In this document: one piece after another, positions 29,339 to 38,598 of the stretch
Layout of the letters: the number at the start of each line of letters is the position of its first letter
How positions within the stretch are numbered: the first letter of the stretch is position 1
Assembly: GCF_001298445.1 (NCBI RefSeq)
Contig: NZ_CP012036.1
Location: 1,925,263 to 1,989,262, forward strand
Reading direction: 5' to 3'
Origin: Nostoc piscinale CENA21
GTDB lineage: Bacteria > Cyanobacteriota > Cyanobacteriia > Cyanobacteriales > Nostocaceae
DNA length: 64,000 nucleotides
The notes under the pieces: model-generated
The model's database searches: none
What the model was told of the DNA's origin: nothing
Seen by the model: the letters and a program-made list of their open reading frames with translations, nothing else
Made by a program: the position numbers and the translations under genes

Positions 29339-32227
29339 TTACGAATTAGGAATTATTTCTAAAGAGATGCCAATGGGATGAATTAATAAGAGTTCTGCGG
29401 GTTGGGGTTGGTTTTGTGACTGATTCCAAGTAGCGATCGCCGCATCTAAATAACTGTTGAGTGCAGGCGGCTGATCTGAGCGGTAAAGGAGGTCTAAATC
29501 AGTGTTAATCACTCCTGGCACTTGCTGAATGAGGCTAATCACTTCTGCTGCACTGACTACCTGCCCAAAGCTACGATTAGCAAAGGCAAAGGCTGTTTGC
29601 AGTGCTGTCTCGACTTGGGTTTGGACAATTTCGGCAAGATAGCGGGGGTCAATTCGCACTTTAGCTTGGAGATTGAATAAACGTAATTTGTAACTTTCTA
29701 TATGCAAGGGTTGGGCAGGATCGCGGACAGAGGTAATGGCTGAGATTAGGTTTTGGTAAAGTGTAGAGCTAGGCTCGGTTTGATTGCCGTTGGCAGCCGC
29801 GATTGTCAGATGTACGCGATCGCTAAATCCATCCCATAAAGCAACGGCTTGGGCTTTACCGATACCAGCAAAAGCACGGGCAAAATCTTCGTAATCTTTC
29901 AGGGAAACAATTCGCTCTAAGGTTAAGACTGTGAGGGGTGCGTTAATCCGAGCATTTTCGAGATTTTCCGGGGCCTCAGCACCACTGGCTACGAGGGGAT
30001 TAGTGACGCTGCGAATGCCCAAGGGACGGGTTTTTAGGAGTGTCAAACTATTGGCTGATACTTCCCCCGCTAAACCAATGCCACTACGATAGGTAGCAGT
30101 AATATTTTCCATCCCTGTAGGCAGACGCGCCCCTTGTTTGCCGTCTCCAAAAATAACTTTGGTTGTACCATCATCTTCAATTCGCACAATGTAAGTTTCG
30201 GCGTTGGCTGGCAAACTGTAAAAAGCGCGGGTTTCTTCCCAGAGGATTTGATTGACTCTGACCGATAACGTAGTTTGGTTGCCACTAGGAGTATTAGCAG
30301 AAATATAAGTTAATGGTGGCTTTTTGAGGATGAAGGTTTGAAAAGTTTTCGCCCCATCACCACTACCCAGAACTGCCCTGACAGTTTCCCCGTGCGTTGC
30401 TAAAACTACGTTGGCATTGATGGTGACTGTATCTCTGTTGTAGCGGTGTTGCAGGCGATCGCGAAAATACAAAGTTGTGTGTTTGCCTTCATGGACAATT
30501 GCTCGAATAAACGCTATCTCGGCTGTATTCACATCGGGTGTATCAACTGTTTTCCCCTGGATAGCGATTGGTTGATCCATCTCTAACCCTGTAACAATTC
30601 GCTCTAGTTCGATCGCCTCGACTCCATCTTGATCATTTGCTTGTAGCGGTTCATCAATAGGTATAGCTGCTAAAGTTAATCGTTCGCTCTGCACATAGGC
30701 AACAGTCCGCCGGACTCGGAAATCATATTTATCTAACGGTGCAGAATTATCGGCACTAGCTAACTGTAAACCAGTCGATTTACCACTGAGTGCGTAATCT
30801 ACCAAGGATGTTTCTGATGTTGCCTGCACTCGATAAACTCGCTGGACGCGGTTACTGGCTTCTACTACCAACCAGCTATTGCGGATAACGTCAGGAATAC
30901 TCCGTTCTAAATATACATCAGCTTCCGTGTAAGCTTGCCCTTGGGAGTTCTGCCAAATTGTGCGACCAGAACCTGCATCCCAACTTTGAGAATAAGGATC
31001 TGCACCGCGAGTTTCTTCAGGATCAGGTTGAGGTAAAGTTTCATACCTGGGAGCATTGTGTCCAAAGAAACTTACCTGTTGACGAAAAGCGAAAATGCCT
31101 TGGTCGGCTGGTGGTAGTGGGGGAGGTGTGGGGGTGGAAGCCTGGAAGCCAAACTGTAATTCATTCCAGTTATTGATCACCAAGGTTGCTTGCAAAGCTG
31201 TTTCGGAAATCGGTTGTCTCAATACCTGATTAATTTGGGCGACATTAAAAGGAAGCGATGTATTAACTACTGAAATAGCATTGATCAATTTGGGCAAACG
31301 ACGCAGAAACGGAATCTGTCGAACTACGTCTGTAAAGTCGATTCTGCTCCGACGGCGTTCTGCTTCGATATGGATGTTTTGAATTGAATGCACCAAAGTC
31401 TGAATTGTACCTGTGGTTGATTTACCCACAAATAAAATGCGATCGCCTTTTTTTAAATTTGTCGTTCCATCTAGATAAATTTGCTCAATAGGAATGGCAG
31501 TAACATTGGTCAGGGGTGGTTCTTCTGGTTCTGCCTTGGGAATCTCTGCTATAAAAAAGACATCGGCAATTGGTAATAACTCTGCTTCTGAGATGAGCGG
31601 AGCAATATCTGCATCTACTGTCCACAAATAAAGTTTATTGTCGTAGATACACAAATCTTGGGGTTGAGTTTGCCGGGGACGCAATTCGTTCCATTCCAGC
31701 CTAGCCGTCAAATCTGCGGCTGTCTCGAAGGTTTGGGGTAGTTGATTTTGACCGGGAATACTTTGAATTTGTGTTCCCTGTGGTACGGTGGCAATCCCTT
31801 GGGTTCCTGGTGTAGTTTCTACTATAAAGGCGAGGTAGGTACTAGCTGCAACACCAGGGTTGAGTTCATAGCCAATTGTCCTGGCTAATTCTAATACTGA
31901 TAGTCTTTCAGTAGTAGTGCGGAGATAATTCTGGTTAACAATCCTTTCTTGATAAAAAGTAAGAATATCTGCTACCACTGCCCAAGCATCCAAAAAAGCG
32001 ATCGCCGCATCATCTTGGCGACGAGTTTTTAATGCCTCCAGACTGAAATTATTGGGCAGCACAGGTTTGGCAATGTTGGCTAAAAGTTCAGCAAAGAAGC
32101 TGCCATAAGTGCCGATGCGGTAGTTTAACTCTGGCAGTCCTGGACGGTTCACACGGTTGGGTGACGGTGGATCACCTGCACAGCAACCGCAGGGGTCAAG
32201 ATTGGGGTCTTGGTTGAAATCACTCAT
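29339..32227 (-). CDS. Large baseplate assembly protein (Afp12-like)
   Basis: A 962-residue 'putative baseplate assembly protein' of the kind paired with an Afp11/gpJ-like partner in eCIS loci. The N-terminus carries an unusual CGCCAGDPP cysteine cluster, then FAELLANIAKPVLPNN and AVVADILTFYQERIVNQNYL, hallmark helices of this family. The C-terminal half (ERIVSLKDYEDFARAFAGIG, then KAQAV) is the gpJ-like baseplate wedge fold. Its ATG overlaps the stop of the 823-residue gene as ATGA, so the two wedge proteins are translated together. It should form the iris that links hub and sheath. Confidence 0.88.
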   Translation of the reverse strand: MSDFNQDPNLDPCGCCAGDPPSPNRVNRPGLPELNYRIGTYGSFFAELLANIAKPVLPNNFSLEALKTRRQDDAAIAFLDAWAVVADILTFYQERIVNQNYLRTTTERLSVLELARTIGYELNPGVAASTYLAFIVETTPGTQGIATVPQGTQIQSIPGQNQLPQTFETAADLTARLEWNELRPRQTQPQDLCIYDNKLYLWTVDADIAPLISEAELLPIADVFFIAEIPKAEPEEPPLTNVTAIPIEQIYLDGTTNLKKGDRILFVGKSTTGTIQTLVHSIQNIHIEAERRRSRIDFTDVVRQIPFLRRLPKLINAISVVNTSLPFNVAQINQVLRQPISETALQATLVINNWNELQFGFQASTPTPPPLPPADQGIFAFRQQVSFFGHNAPRYETLPQPDPEETRGADPYSQSWDAGSGRTIWQNSQGQAYTEADVYLERSIPDVIRNSWLVVEASNRVQRVYRVQATSETSLVDYALSGKSTGLQLASADNSAPLDKYDFRVRRTVAYVQSERLTLAAIPIDEPLQANDQDGVEAIELERIVTGLEMDQPIAIQGKTVDTPDVNTAEIAFIRAIVHEGKHTTLYFRDRLQHRYNRDTVTINANVVLATHGETVRAVLGSGDGAKTFQTFILKKPPLTYISANTPSGNQTTLSVRVNQILWEETRAFYSLPANAETYIVRIEDDGTTKVIFGDGKQGARLPTGMENITATYRSGIGLAGEVSANSLTLLKTRPLGIRSVTNPLVASGAEAPENLENARINAPLTVLTLERIVSLKDYEDFARAFAGIGKAQAVALWDGFSDRVHLTIAAANGNQTEPSSTLYQNLISAITSVRDPAQPLHIESYKLRLFNLQAKVRIDPRYLAEIVQTQVETALQTAFAFANRSFGQVVSAAEVISLIQQVPGVINTDLDLLYRSDQPPALNSYLDAAIATWNQSQNQPQPAELLLIHPIGISLEIIPNS

Positions 32228-34695
32228 TGCCCACCCTCCATGAGAAAATCAATCCGGCCGTTTTCTGGGGCGTTAGGGTCGTTGTCTAGTCGGGCAATTT
32301 CCAATCGCCCAAACCTAATTTCGCTGGCTTCTAGTTCACCATTGGCAGCTTGTCCCCAACGTTGGAAGCGGTGAAGCTTGGAGGGTTGATTGCTGACATC
32401 TACCCACTGCACACCCGGTATCGCCATAGCTGTGGCAATTAGTTGGCTGAGATAAACAGGCTGACCGAAGGTAAAGTTATCGGGATGAAAGAAACCTCGT
32501 TGACCGTTGGCCAAATCTTGATTACTAAATGCTTGTAAAAGGTCGGCTTTGACATCGTTGGCAAAGTAACCTGGTTTGACGCAAACACTAAACAGAATAT
32601 CTAAAGGTACAAAGCGGGGTGCATCTACTTCTAGGTCATAGCCTGCCATCCTGTATTTTTCCAGGAATTGTCTTAACTCCTGCTCAAATTCTGCATCTAC
32701 AGACTTGCCGCTTTTGCGGTCAACGGTAATAAAGATGGTGTACCAACTACCCGTCCAGCGACGGGTGGCGGCAGCTTTTTGTACCTCTGGATGACGTTCG
32801 GCAACACGGGCGTAATCTTCCTCAGTCACGGCTCTTTGCTGAACCCGGAAGGCTTGGGGTGCATCCAATTTGACTTGCTGTATTGATTCTGGGTCGCTGC
32901 CACCTGTACCGGGGAGGCGGTTAGAAACAGTAGTAATACCAGTGAGGGTAGTAACAATATGCGCGATCGCTCCAGCACCAATATTGCCGTCCCGACCATT
33001 ACCAACACGATATGTAGCTTGAAATCGAGTGAATGGGGCGGGACGTTGCCCAAAGATATTGTCACCAAAACGCAGATAGGCAGTGCGATCGCTGCTCATT
33101 TCTACCACAAAACCCGGATCAAAGCGATCGCTGTTGAGTAAATCCCGACGCGGCTGCCATACTTCGCCAGTATTACTTTGCAGATTGACCGCAGGCAAGG
33201 CTTGAGGTGGCTCTTGTTGAATTAAGCTACTAGCAGGGCTTTGATTATCAACAAAGGCATTATAGGGGATGCGATGGGTAATATTTGGTTCTTCTAAATA
33301 TGGGCGATAACGTCGCTTTTCTGGGACTTCTGCTGGTATAAGACGCTGTTTTGTCAGGGTTTGTCCGTGGTCTGCCAAGAGAATATTCCCTCGCGCCACA
33401 CTCATGCTTTGTTGCAGTTGTCCATCAATCACTTTTGAGAGACAAAAAGGGAAAGGCAAAGCATCCTGTTCATGCCATTGAATTTCTAGGATAGGAACTT
33501 CTGTCAAAGGATCGCGTAATGCGACTGTAGGGATGCGTGTACCATCGGCGGTGACTTCAGCGGCTGGATGAACTTTTGTGAGTCGGACTGCCCAACGGCG
33601 GGTAATATCAGCATCTTCAATTCTGCCAGTCTCAGCACTCAAACGCTCTTCCAAAATTAAAACATCACCAGGAACTAGATGTAGGCGGTGAGTGACATCA
33701 TCTTGCAAAGTTGCCTGTGTTGCACCTTTGGGTAAGCAGCAATTTTCATCACTCCAGGTATAAAACTGGATTTCGTTATGTCCTATGTAAATGCAAAGAG
33801 AGTGCATCGCCTCAAAAATGGCTGGCTGCTGTTGTAAAGTTTCTCGATATGCCAAAGAATCTGGTGTAATTTGCGTTGGTTGTCCAGCTACCTGTGTCAA
33901 ATACTGCGTACCTTCAGGAATAACTAGATTATCTACCTCCGACTGCATCTGTATCCAAGTCCGAGCATTGCAACCTTCGTGCATAAAGTAATTCAACAAG
34001 CGTCCATGCCGTCTGACAGAAGGGCGTTGTCTAGCTTTGTTTAACAGACTTTCAGTAGCCGCAGCATCTTGATAGTAGCTGAGATAGTCAGCTGCATAAG
34101 CCAACACTTCAACTATGGCTATGCCGATATCAGCAGGGTTTCTGGTTTGCCATTCTGGTAAGGTGATAGCCAGACGATCAAGCATCACGCGGCGGAAACT
34201 GGCATAGTCTTTGGCGAGATAATCGATTTGCGGTTGGGGGAATGGAACAGGTGGACAGTCGGGTGGTTGGGGGCAATCAAAATCGCTGGGACAGTTGGCT
34301 TTGAAGGAAAAGGGAATTTCTGCTAGTTGTCGGTCGAGGGGTGGGGTAAAACCACTGGGTAAAGTGTCATCAACGGAAGATTGTACGAGTTTGAGGGTAT
34401 AGGTAGAAAAATCACCCCGTTGGTTGACTGTAATTTGTAAAGCTTGGGGATGATCTGCGATCGCTTCTACCCCAATTACCCGAATATTCCGCACTCGCAC
34501 CCCACCCACAATGGCAAAGTTATCTATGCTCAAAGGTGGAGCAGAATGAATAAAATATACCACCAGCACGGTTTGGTCTGCACTTACCACCTCTAGATAA
34601 TCCAAACCATTAAGTTTAGGAGTGCCATCACTACGTTGTGTATCCCGGACTACTGCCCGACGACGGAGGTTTTGGCAGAAATACTGGGTTTTCAT
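32224..34695 (-). CDS. Large baseplate assembly protein (Afp11/gpJ-like)
   Basis: An 823-residue baseplate wedge protein. It has the family signature IDYLAKDYASFRRVMLDRLA, then IGIAIVEVLAYAADYLSYYQ at about 160-215. A C-terminal gpJ-like segment follows (AVTEEDYARVAERHPEVQKA). It begins one base after the gp25-like stop and overlaps the 962-residue gene by 4 bp. With that partner it should form the heterodimeric wedge around the spike. It is longer than typical phage gpJ because of beta-rich insertions in the middle. Confidence 0.88.
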   Translation of the reverse strand: MKTQYFCQNLRRRAVVRDTQRSDGTPKLNGLDYLEVVSADQTVLVVYFIHSAPPLSIDNFAIVGGVRVRNIRVIGVEAIADHPQALQITVNQRGDFSTYTLKLVQSSVDDTLPSGFTPPLDRQLAEIPFSFKANCPSDFDCPQPPDCPPVPFPQPQIDYLAKDYASFRRVMLDRLAITLPEWQTRNPADIGIAIVEVLAYAADYLSYYQDAAATESLLNKARQRPSVRRHGRLLNYFMHEGCNARTWIQMQSEVDNLVIPEGTQYLTQVAGQPTQITPDSLAYRETLQQQPAIFEAMHSLCIYIGHNEIQFYTWSDENCCLPKGATQATLQDDVTHRLHLVPGDVLILEERLSAETGRIEDADITRRWAVRLTKVHPAAEVTADGTRIPTVALRDPLTEVPILEIQWHEQDALPFPFCLSKVIDGQLQQSMSVARGNILLADHGQTLTKQRLIPAEVPEKRRYRPYLEEPNITHRIPYNAFVDNQSPASSLIQQEPPQALPAVNLQSNTGEVWQPRRDLLNSDRFDPGFVVEMSSDRTAYLRFGDNIFGQRPAPFTRFQATYRVGNGRDGNIGAGAIAHIVTTLTGITTVSNRLPGTGGSDPESIQQVKLDAPQAFRVQQRAVTEEDYARVAERHPEVQKAAATRRWTGSWYTIFITVDRKSGKSVDAEFEQELRQFLEKYRMAGYDLEVDAPRFVPLDILFSVCVKPGYFANDVKADLLQAFSNQDLANGQRGFFHPDNFTFGQPVYLSQLIATAMAIPGVQWVDVSNQPSKLHRFQRWGQAANGELEASEIRFGRLEIARLDNDPNAPENGRIDFLMEGGQ

Positions 34696-34696
34696 G

Positions 34697-35053
34697 TCAT
34701 AAACTCCGAGTAAACTGCTCAGTTCGGCGTTCTTGGGTACGTAATACTACATACCGCACTGTCACCTGGAGAGTAGCATCTTCACTCATCACTGCTACCC
34801 CTTCTACCTGAATTAATTCACCTAGCCATTGCTGTAATGCTCCCTGCACCATGAATTGGGTAGCGGTTGCGAGTTCATCACTATTGCCTGCAAACAGCAG
34901 TTGTAGCAATCCACTGCCAAAATCGGGACGATTCACACGTTCACCAGGGGATGTAAACAACACCTGCTCAATCAAATCCCGGATGTGGTCGTTAGGATCA
35001 GTAGTTGCGGTGCGTCCTTGTAAGTTGATATGGAAGGGATAGTCAATAGTCAC
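34697..35053 (-). CDS. gp25-like baseplate protein (Afp9-like)
   Basis: A 118-residue gp25/lysozyme-like-fold baseplate component that nucleates sheath assembly. It shows the family's FTSPGERVNRPDFGSGL core. The frame is open to a TTG at 35074. I chose GTG 35053 because an almost identical 19-nt block with a GGAG Shine-Dalgarno precedes GTG here and before the gp27-like gene (35054-35072 and 37173-37191). The mature start is then VTIDYPFHINL. It ends one base before the Afp11-like gene. Confidence 0.88.
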   Translation of the reverse strand: MTIDYPFHINLQGRTATTDPNDHIRDLIEQVLFTSPGERVNRPDFGSGLLQLLFAGNSDELATATQFMVQGALQQWLGELIQVEGVAVMSEDATLQVTVRYVVLRTQERRTEQFTRSL

Positions 35054-35072
35054 GTCGCTTCGCTCCGAGTTC
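35054..35072 (-). promoter_or_regulatory. Ribosome-binding block deciding the gp25-like start
   Basis: Coding-strand GAACTCGGAGCGAAGCGAC directly precedes GTG. GGAG lies 9 nt from the start codon. The same block with a few changes precedes the gp27-like start at 37172. Confidence 0.6.
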
Positions 35073-35142
35073 AAAATTTAAAATTGAATAACCTCTGCCC
35101 CCCTAACTTGAAAGTGCTGAGTGCTGAGTAAAAAGAACTTTC

Positions 35143-35478
35143 TTAAATTCCCCTTACCCGTGTTTGAGTAGCGACGATATTCGGTGGCCCTTGGGGAATT
35201 TGTTCCGCACTCTGACAGATAGCTGTACTGCTTTGTAAAATCACAGCTTGGCCACCTACCCGCACCCGACTAGCAGGGACTAGCCACTGCACTGTTGTAC
35301 AAGGTTGGGGTTTAGCAGTTGGGACAGTAAAGGCACAACCAGTAACTAGATAAGTGTCAGTCAGAGTAGCTACAGGCTGTCCACTAACTTTTACCCGTGC
35401 ATTGCTAGATACAGTCGTAACAGGCCCACCGTGGGGACAAAGGGCGTTTGCACCTACATGAAAGACAAATCCTGACAT
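35143..35478 (-). CDS. PAAR-like spike-tip protein
   Basis: A 111-residue beta-rich protein resembling PAAR-type tips that sharpen the spike (FVFHVGANALCPHGGPV, then repeated V-SGQPV-type strands). It has several Cys and His residues (CPHGG, TGCAF, QPCTT, AICQS) that could bind a metal ion, as PAAR cones do. I chose ATG 35478, which overlaps the previous stop as TGATG, over the TTG one codon upstream. It is third in the spike gene set: gp27-like, gp5-like, tip. Confidence 0.78.
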   Translation of the reverse strand: MSGFVFHVGANALCPHGGPVTTVSSNARVKVSGQPVATLTDTYLVTGCAFTVPTAKPQPCTTVQWLVPASRVRVGGQAVILQSSTAICQSAEQIPQGPPNIVATQTRVRGI

Positions 35479-35960
35479 CAAGTTACCTCCAACGCACCAT
35501 CGTTCACTGAAACTTGCGGGCCTGTCAGTTGAATCTTACTGAGGCTGTTGGAAATCTCAATTCCCGTAGCAGAGATAGCAATCTTCATCCCAGCATTAGT
35601 TTCAATGCTGATTCCGCCTACCCCTGGCAAATCATTGAGGGTAATTGAACCAACATCAGTTTTTAAAACTTTCACTTCAGCTGCTGCTGGGAGGGCAGGT
35701 ACTTCTCCGGTTCCCCAAAAACAGCCCGCCCAAATCGGATAATCTGGATTACCACCTTCAAACTCGACCCACAAATTTGCACCGTTGGGTGGAATTACGA
35801 AGAATCCCACTCCCACCCCAGCATAGGGAACACAAGGCATGGCCCAACTATTACGCCCTTCTCCTAAAACAGCTGGCACACTCACTTGTAACCGACCTAA
35901 TTGTAGGGGGTCGATGTTGTTTTCCACTCTGCCGCGATACTTACCAAAGAACTGTCTCAT
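35478..35960 (-). CDS. Spike protein, gp5/gpV OB-fold half
   Basis: A 160-residue baseplate-spike protein with an OB-fold N-terminus (FFGKYRGRVENNIDPLQLGR, then LQVSVPA) and the family's PPNGANLWVEFEGGNPDYPI core, followed by a short beta-strand-rich C-terminus. It corresponds to the gp5 part of VgrG/Afp8. In most eCIS and T6SS loci this is fused to the gp27-like half. Here it is a separate gene 72 bp after it. It has no lysozyme domain. It should form the central trimeric needle above the PAAR-like tip. Confidence 0.85.
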   Translation of the reverse strand: MRQFFGKYRGRVENNIDPLQLGRLQVSVPAVLGEGRNSWAMPCVPYAGVGVGFFVIPPNGANLWVEFEGGNPDYPIWAGCFWGTGEVPALPAAAEVKVLKTDVGSITLNDLPGVGGISIETNAGMKIAISATGIEISNSLSKIQLTGPQVSVNDGALEVT

Positions 35961-36032
35961 ACCGTTTTAGATTTTAGAATTTAGATTTTGGATTGGGAAT
36001 AAACTCCACCCGTCCTAGATATCCCTCAAGTT

Positions 36033-37172
36033 TCAGACCCTCACCGTTGGTAAAGCGGCCCCTAATCCTTCCCGCGTTAGCGTAAATTGTTGCTTATAGG
36101 CATCGCCTGTGATTTTGTGGGTGACTTGTTTGACGTAATAAGTGCCGCTATAACTCAACCCTACACCTCGTAAATCTACGAGCGATCGCGCTCTTAATAT
36201 TCCTCCATAACGAGCTGTATTTAATTCTCCTTCGGCTGTGACTACGGCATTAGTAGAAGCATCAGCACGGGCTTGGGCTTGGGCAAATGCCTGAATCGCG
36301 TTTAATCCGTTAGCTCTGAGGATTTCTCTACCCGTTGTCAGTAAATCACTCAAATCAGGAGGATTGGCAGACAATGCAGGTAGCAGACTGGACAAAGACA
36401 CTACTGGTAATGTTTGGTTGGTCAACCGATCCTGTACTTGACCGATGATACTTGTAGGACTGAGTGCATCGTTTTGAAAATTCAGGGTATCAACGTTACT
36501 ATTAGCCCCCAAGTTATAGGACAATGCCTTTTGCGGAATGCCCTGTCGAATTAATGGCCCCCAATAAGCAAAGTTACTACCTGGAACCAAACCTGGAGTA
36601 ATATAAAACACATAATTATATCTGCGTGCCAATTCTTGCAAATAAATCAAATCAGTTGCTTGTTGCGTAGGAATCCGTTCAATGGGGGTGGGAATATCTA
36701 CTGTAGGCGGTGGAATCACTACAGGAATTAGCCCATACTGGGCATACTGACCAATGATTTTGAGGGCAATAACAGCTTCTGATTGGGCGGGGTGTTCTGT
36801 GTTACGCTCTTCTCGATCCATCATAATGCTGATGTCTTCACCTGTGAGGGTGAGTGTGGAACCACTTGGTTCGTTACTCGGCGAAAATTGTTGGTTGGTA
36901 ATGATACCATCAATTAACACTTGGAGAACTGTACCGAAACTCACCATCACGACAACTCGCGCTAAGGTTTGGAATTGCGGATTTTTGAGTAGAGCATAAT
37001 CTAAAAAGTTGGCTTTGTTTTGTCCGACTTGAAAGATGATTTGAAAACCCGATCGCCCTTCATCACTATGGGTAATTTCCACACTTCCTAGCGATTCCAT
37101 CACCTCACGTAGCGGCGGAATCGGCACAGTGGGGCCTGCAAGTAATGTTAGGCGAATCCCTAGTGATGTCAC
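36033..37172 (-). CDS. Spike hub protein, gp27/gpD-like half
   Basis: A 379-residue protein resembling phage late-control protein D/gp27, the trimeric hub between tube and spike. Diagnostic features are the early VEITHSDEGRSGFQIIFQVG segment and the conserved LQELARRYNYVFYITPGL, then the C-terminal RSLVDLRGVGLSYSGTYYVK region. It starts with GTG at 37172, preceded by a GGAG block. A 330-bp gap containing a short inverted-repeat element separates it from the upstream LysM-like gene. Confidence 0.83.
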   Translation of the reverse strand: MTSLGIRLTLLAGPTVPIPPLREVMESLGSVEITHSDEGRSGFQIIFQVGQNKANFLDYALLKNPQFQTLARVVVMVSFGTVLQVLIDGIITNQQFSPSNEPSGSTLTLTGEDISIMMDREERNTEHPAQSEAVIALKIIGQYAQYGLIPVVIPPPTVDIPTPIERIPTQQATDLIYLQELARRYNYVFYITPGLVPGSNFAYWGPLIRQGIPQKALSYNLGANSNVDTLNFQNDALSPTSIIGQVQDRLTNQTLPVVSLSSLLPALSANPPDLSDLLTTGREILRANGLNAIQAFAQAQARADASTNAVVTAEGELNTARYGGILRARSLVDLRGVGLSYSGTYYVKQVTHKITGDAYKQQFTLTREGLGAALPTVRV

Positions 37173-37191
37173 GTTGCTTCACTCCGAATTC
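37173..37191 (-). promoter_or_regulatory. Ribosome-binding block before the gp27-like gene
   Basis: Coding-strand GAATTCGGAGTGAAGCAAC precedes GTG 37172, with GGAG at 9-nt spacing. It is near-identical to 35054-35072. Confidence 0.55.
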
Positions 37192-37222
37192 AAAATTCAC
37201 TGGCTATGTAATAAGAAAATAC

Positions 37223-37340
37223 ATATAGCGTTTTTTATTCTAGTGAGATACAAGCAAGAATAATTAACCGCCGATGAACGCGGATGAACGCAGATGGGAA
37301 TAGATAAGTTCGTACCTCAGCAGACTAGGAAACGCTATAT
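37223..37340. repeat. MITE-like element inside the CIS locus
   Basis: About 118 bp bounded by perfect 11-bp terminal inverted repeats (ATATAGCGTTT at 37223-37233, AAACGCTATAT at 37330-37340). It contains CCGCCGATGAACGCGGATGA, a stretch I recall as a dispersed non-coding repeat in Nostocales. It has no ORF. It lies in the 330-bp gap between the LysM-like and gp27-like genes. Confidence 0.65.
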
Positions 37341-37502
37341 ACAACTCGTATTTGATTTTTCCTAAATTTAAGTAAGCTCTAACTTCCTTCTTTTTTATTC
37401 TCTGTCTCCTGTTTCCTCCCCATATCCAGTATGTTCAGGAATCAAATCCGTTTGTTAATAGTTAAAGATTTAGGTTTGTGACTATCTTAATAAAAGCTGA
37501 AT

Positions 37503-37796
37503 TTAGAAACTTTGTGGTAAACCAATGCGTAATCTCCGACCAATTTGAGCCGTTAAATCATTGGGATTCATGGCATAATTGGTATCGCATACTCGCCAGT
37601 ATTCTTCAGGATTTCCTAATGTGCGGGCTGCGATCAAATCAAGGCGATCGCCTGCGGTGACAGTCACTTCTGTTAATGTCGGCATTAAATCTGCATCAGG
37701 AAGAAACCGCCGCCGGACGTAAGGAATTTGCCGCCCGTCTTTGGTATTCTTGTTTACGATTTCGAGAGTATAATAACGGCTATTCAATTCAAACAT
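37503..37796 (-). CDS. LysM-like tube-baseplate adaptor
   Basis: A 97-residue protein whose C-terminal half is LysM/tail-X-like (TVTAGDRLDLIAARTLGNPE, then YWRVCDTN and IGRRLRIGLP). It corresponds to the LysM part of Afp7/Pvc7 or to phage gp53/tail X, which joins tube, hub and wedge. It follows the 217-residue protein by 9 bp. The two together equal the domain content of Afp7, so this appears to be a two-gene version. Confidence 0.8.
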   Translation of the reverse strand: MFELNSRYYTLEIVNKNTKDGRQIPYVRRRFLPDADLMPTLTEVTVTAGDRLDLIAARTLGNPEEYWRVCDTNYAMNPNDLTAQIGRRLRIGLPQSF

Positions 37797-37805
37797 GGCA
37801 TTTGT

Positions 37806-38459
37806 TCACAATAAGTTAAGGTTACTACCTGTAACAGCATCTAAATTGTTAACACGTCCTAAGTTTGCCATCGTTTCTTTAACAATTTGATGAGACAAGA
37901 ACAGATGATACCCCCGATTGTTAGCGGACAGATCGTTATAACTCAATACCCTCAGTCCTAAAGAAACTTTGGCACGAATCGGATTTAAATTGACATCGTG
38001 GGCTTCTTCCGTAATGCTAAATTCGTTAATTCGCACAGGTACAACCCTACGTTCTCCCCAAATTAATAAAGTTAATGGTGCTATTGGTAGCGTAATCTGA
38101 ATTGTGCCTAACGACAGCAAACGTTCATTTAAAACGATTAAATCACTAGGCGGATAAAGTAATATTTCCAGTGCTGACAGCCGAGGATAAACCCCCATCT
38201 GCACGGCATTAGACTCGCCTGTTTCTAAATCATCTGTGGCATCTAATTCAATTTCCAACTTGAGAGTTTCGACAGGTGCGCCCTTAAGGCGTAGTGCTTC
38301 TGTAGTGTTTCCTTCTTCTCCTGCTGCTTGCAGTTCCAATGTGCGATTCACTGTCCCAGGATTATATTGAAACGGAATCACAATTGGATTGGGCTGATTT
38401 TCATCTAAGGCAACGATCGCCCCTTTTAATAATCTTGGTGCGCCAGGAAATGTTGTCAT
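37806..38459 (-). CDS. CIS tube-initiator protein (Afp7 N-domain-like)
   Basis: A 217-residue protein resembling the CIS_tube N-terminal domain of Afp7/Pvc7. It includes IPFQYNPGTVNRTLELQAAG, ETLKLEIELDATDD and SITEEAHDVNLNPIRAKVSL. This domain caps the hub and starts tube polymerisation. The LysM part normally attached is the next gene, 9 bp downstream. The upstream gap of 139 bp to the putative cargo gene may hold a promoter, but none is evident. Confidence 0.8.
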   Translation of the reverse strand: MTTFPGAPRLLKGAIVALDENQPNPIVIPFQYNPGTVNRTLELQAAGEEGNTTEALRLKGAPVETLKLEIELDATDDLETGESNAVQMGVYPRLSALEILLYPPSDLIVLNERLLSLGTIQITLPIAPLTLLIWGERRVVPVRINEFSITEEAHDVNLNPIRAKVSLGLRVLSYNDLSANNRGYHLFLSHQIVKETMANLGRVNNLDAVTGSNLNLL

Positions 38460-38598
38460 AAATAAATATTACTTAGCTGCACACTTATTTAGCTAACTTT
38501 AATTCAGCTGCGATCGCTAGGCTTTTTAGAAGATTCTTATTCTTTATTTATCAAACATTACAATTAGGATTTATTTGTTTGTCTACTGTAGATGAAGT

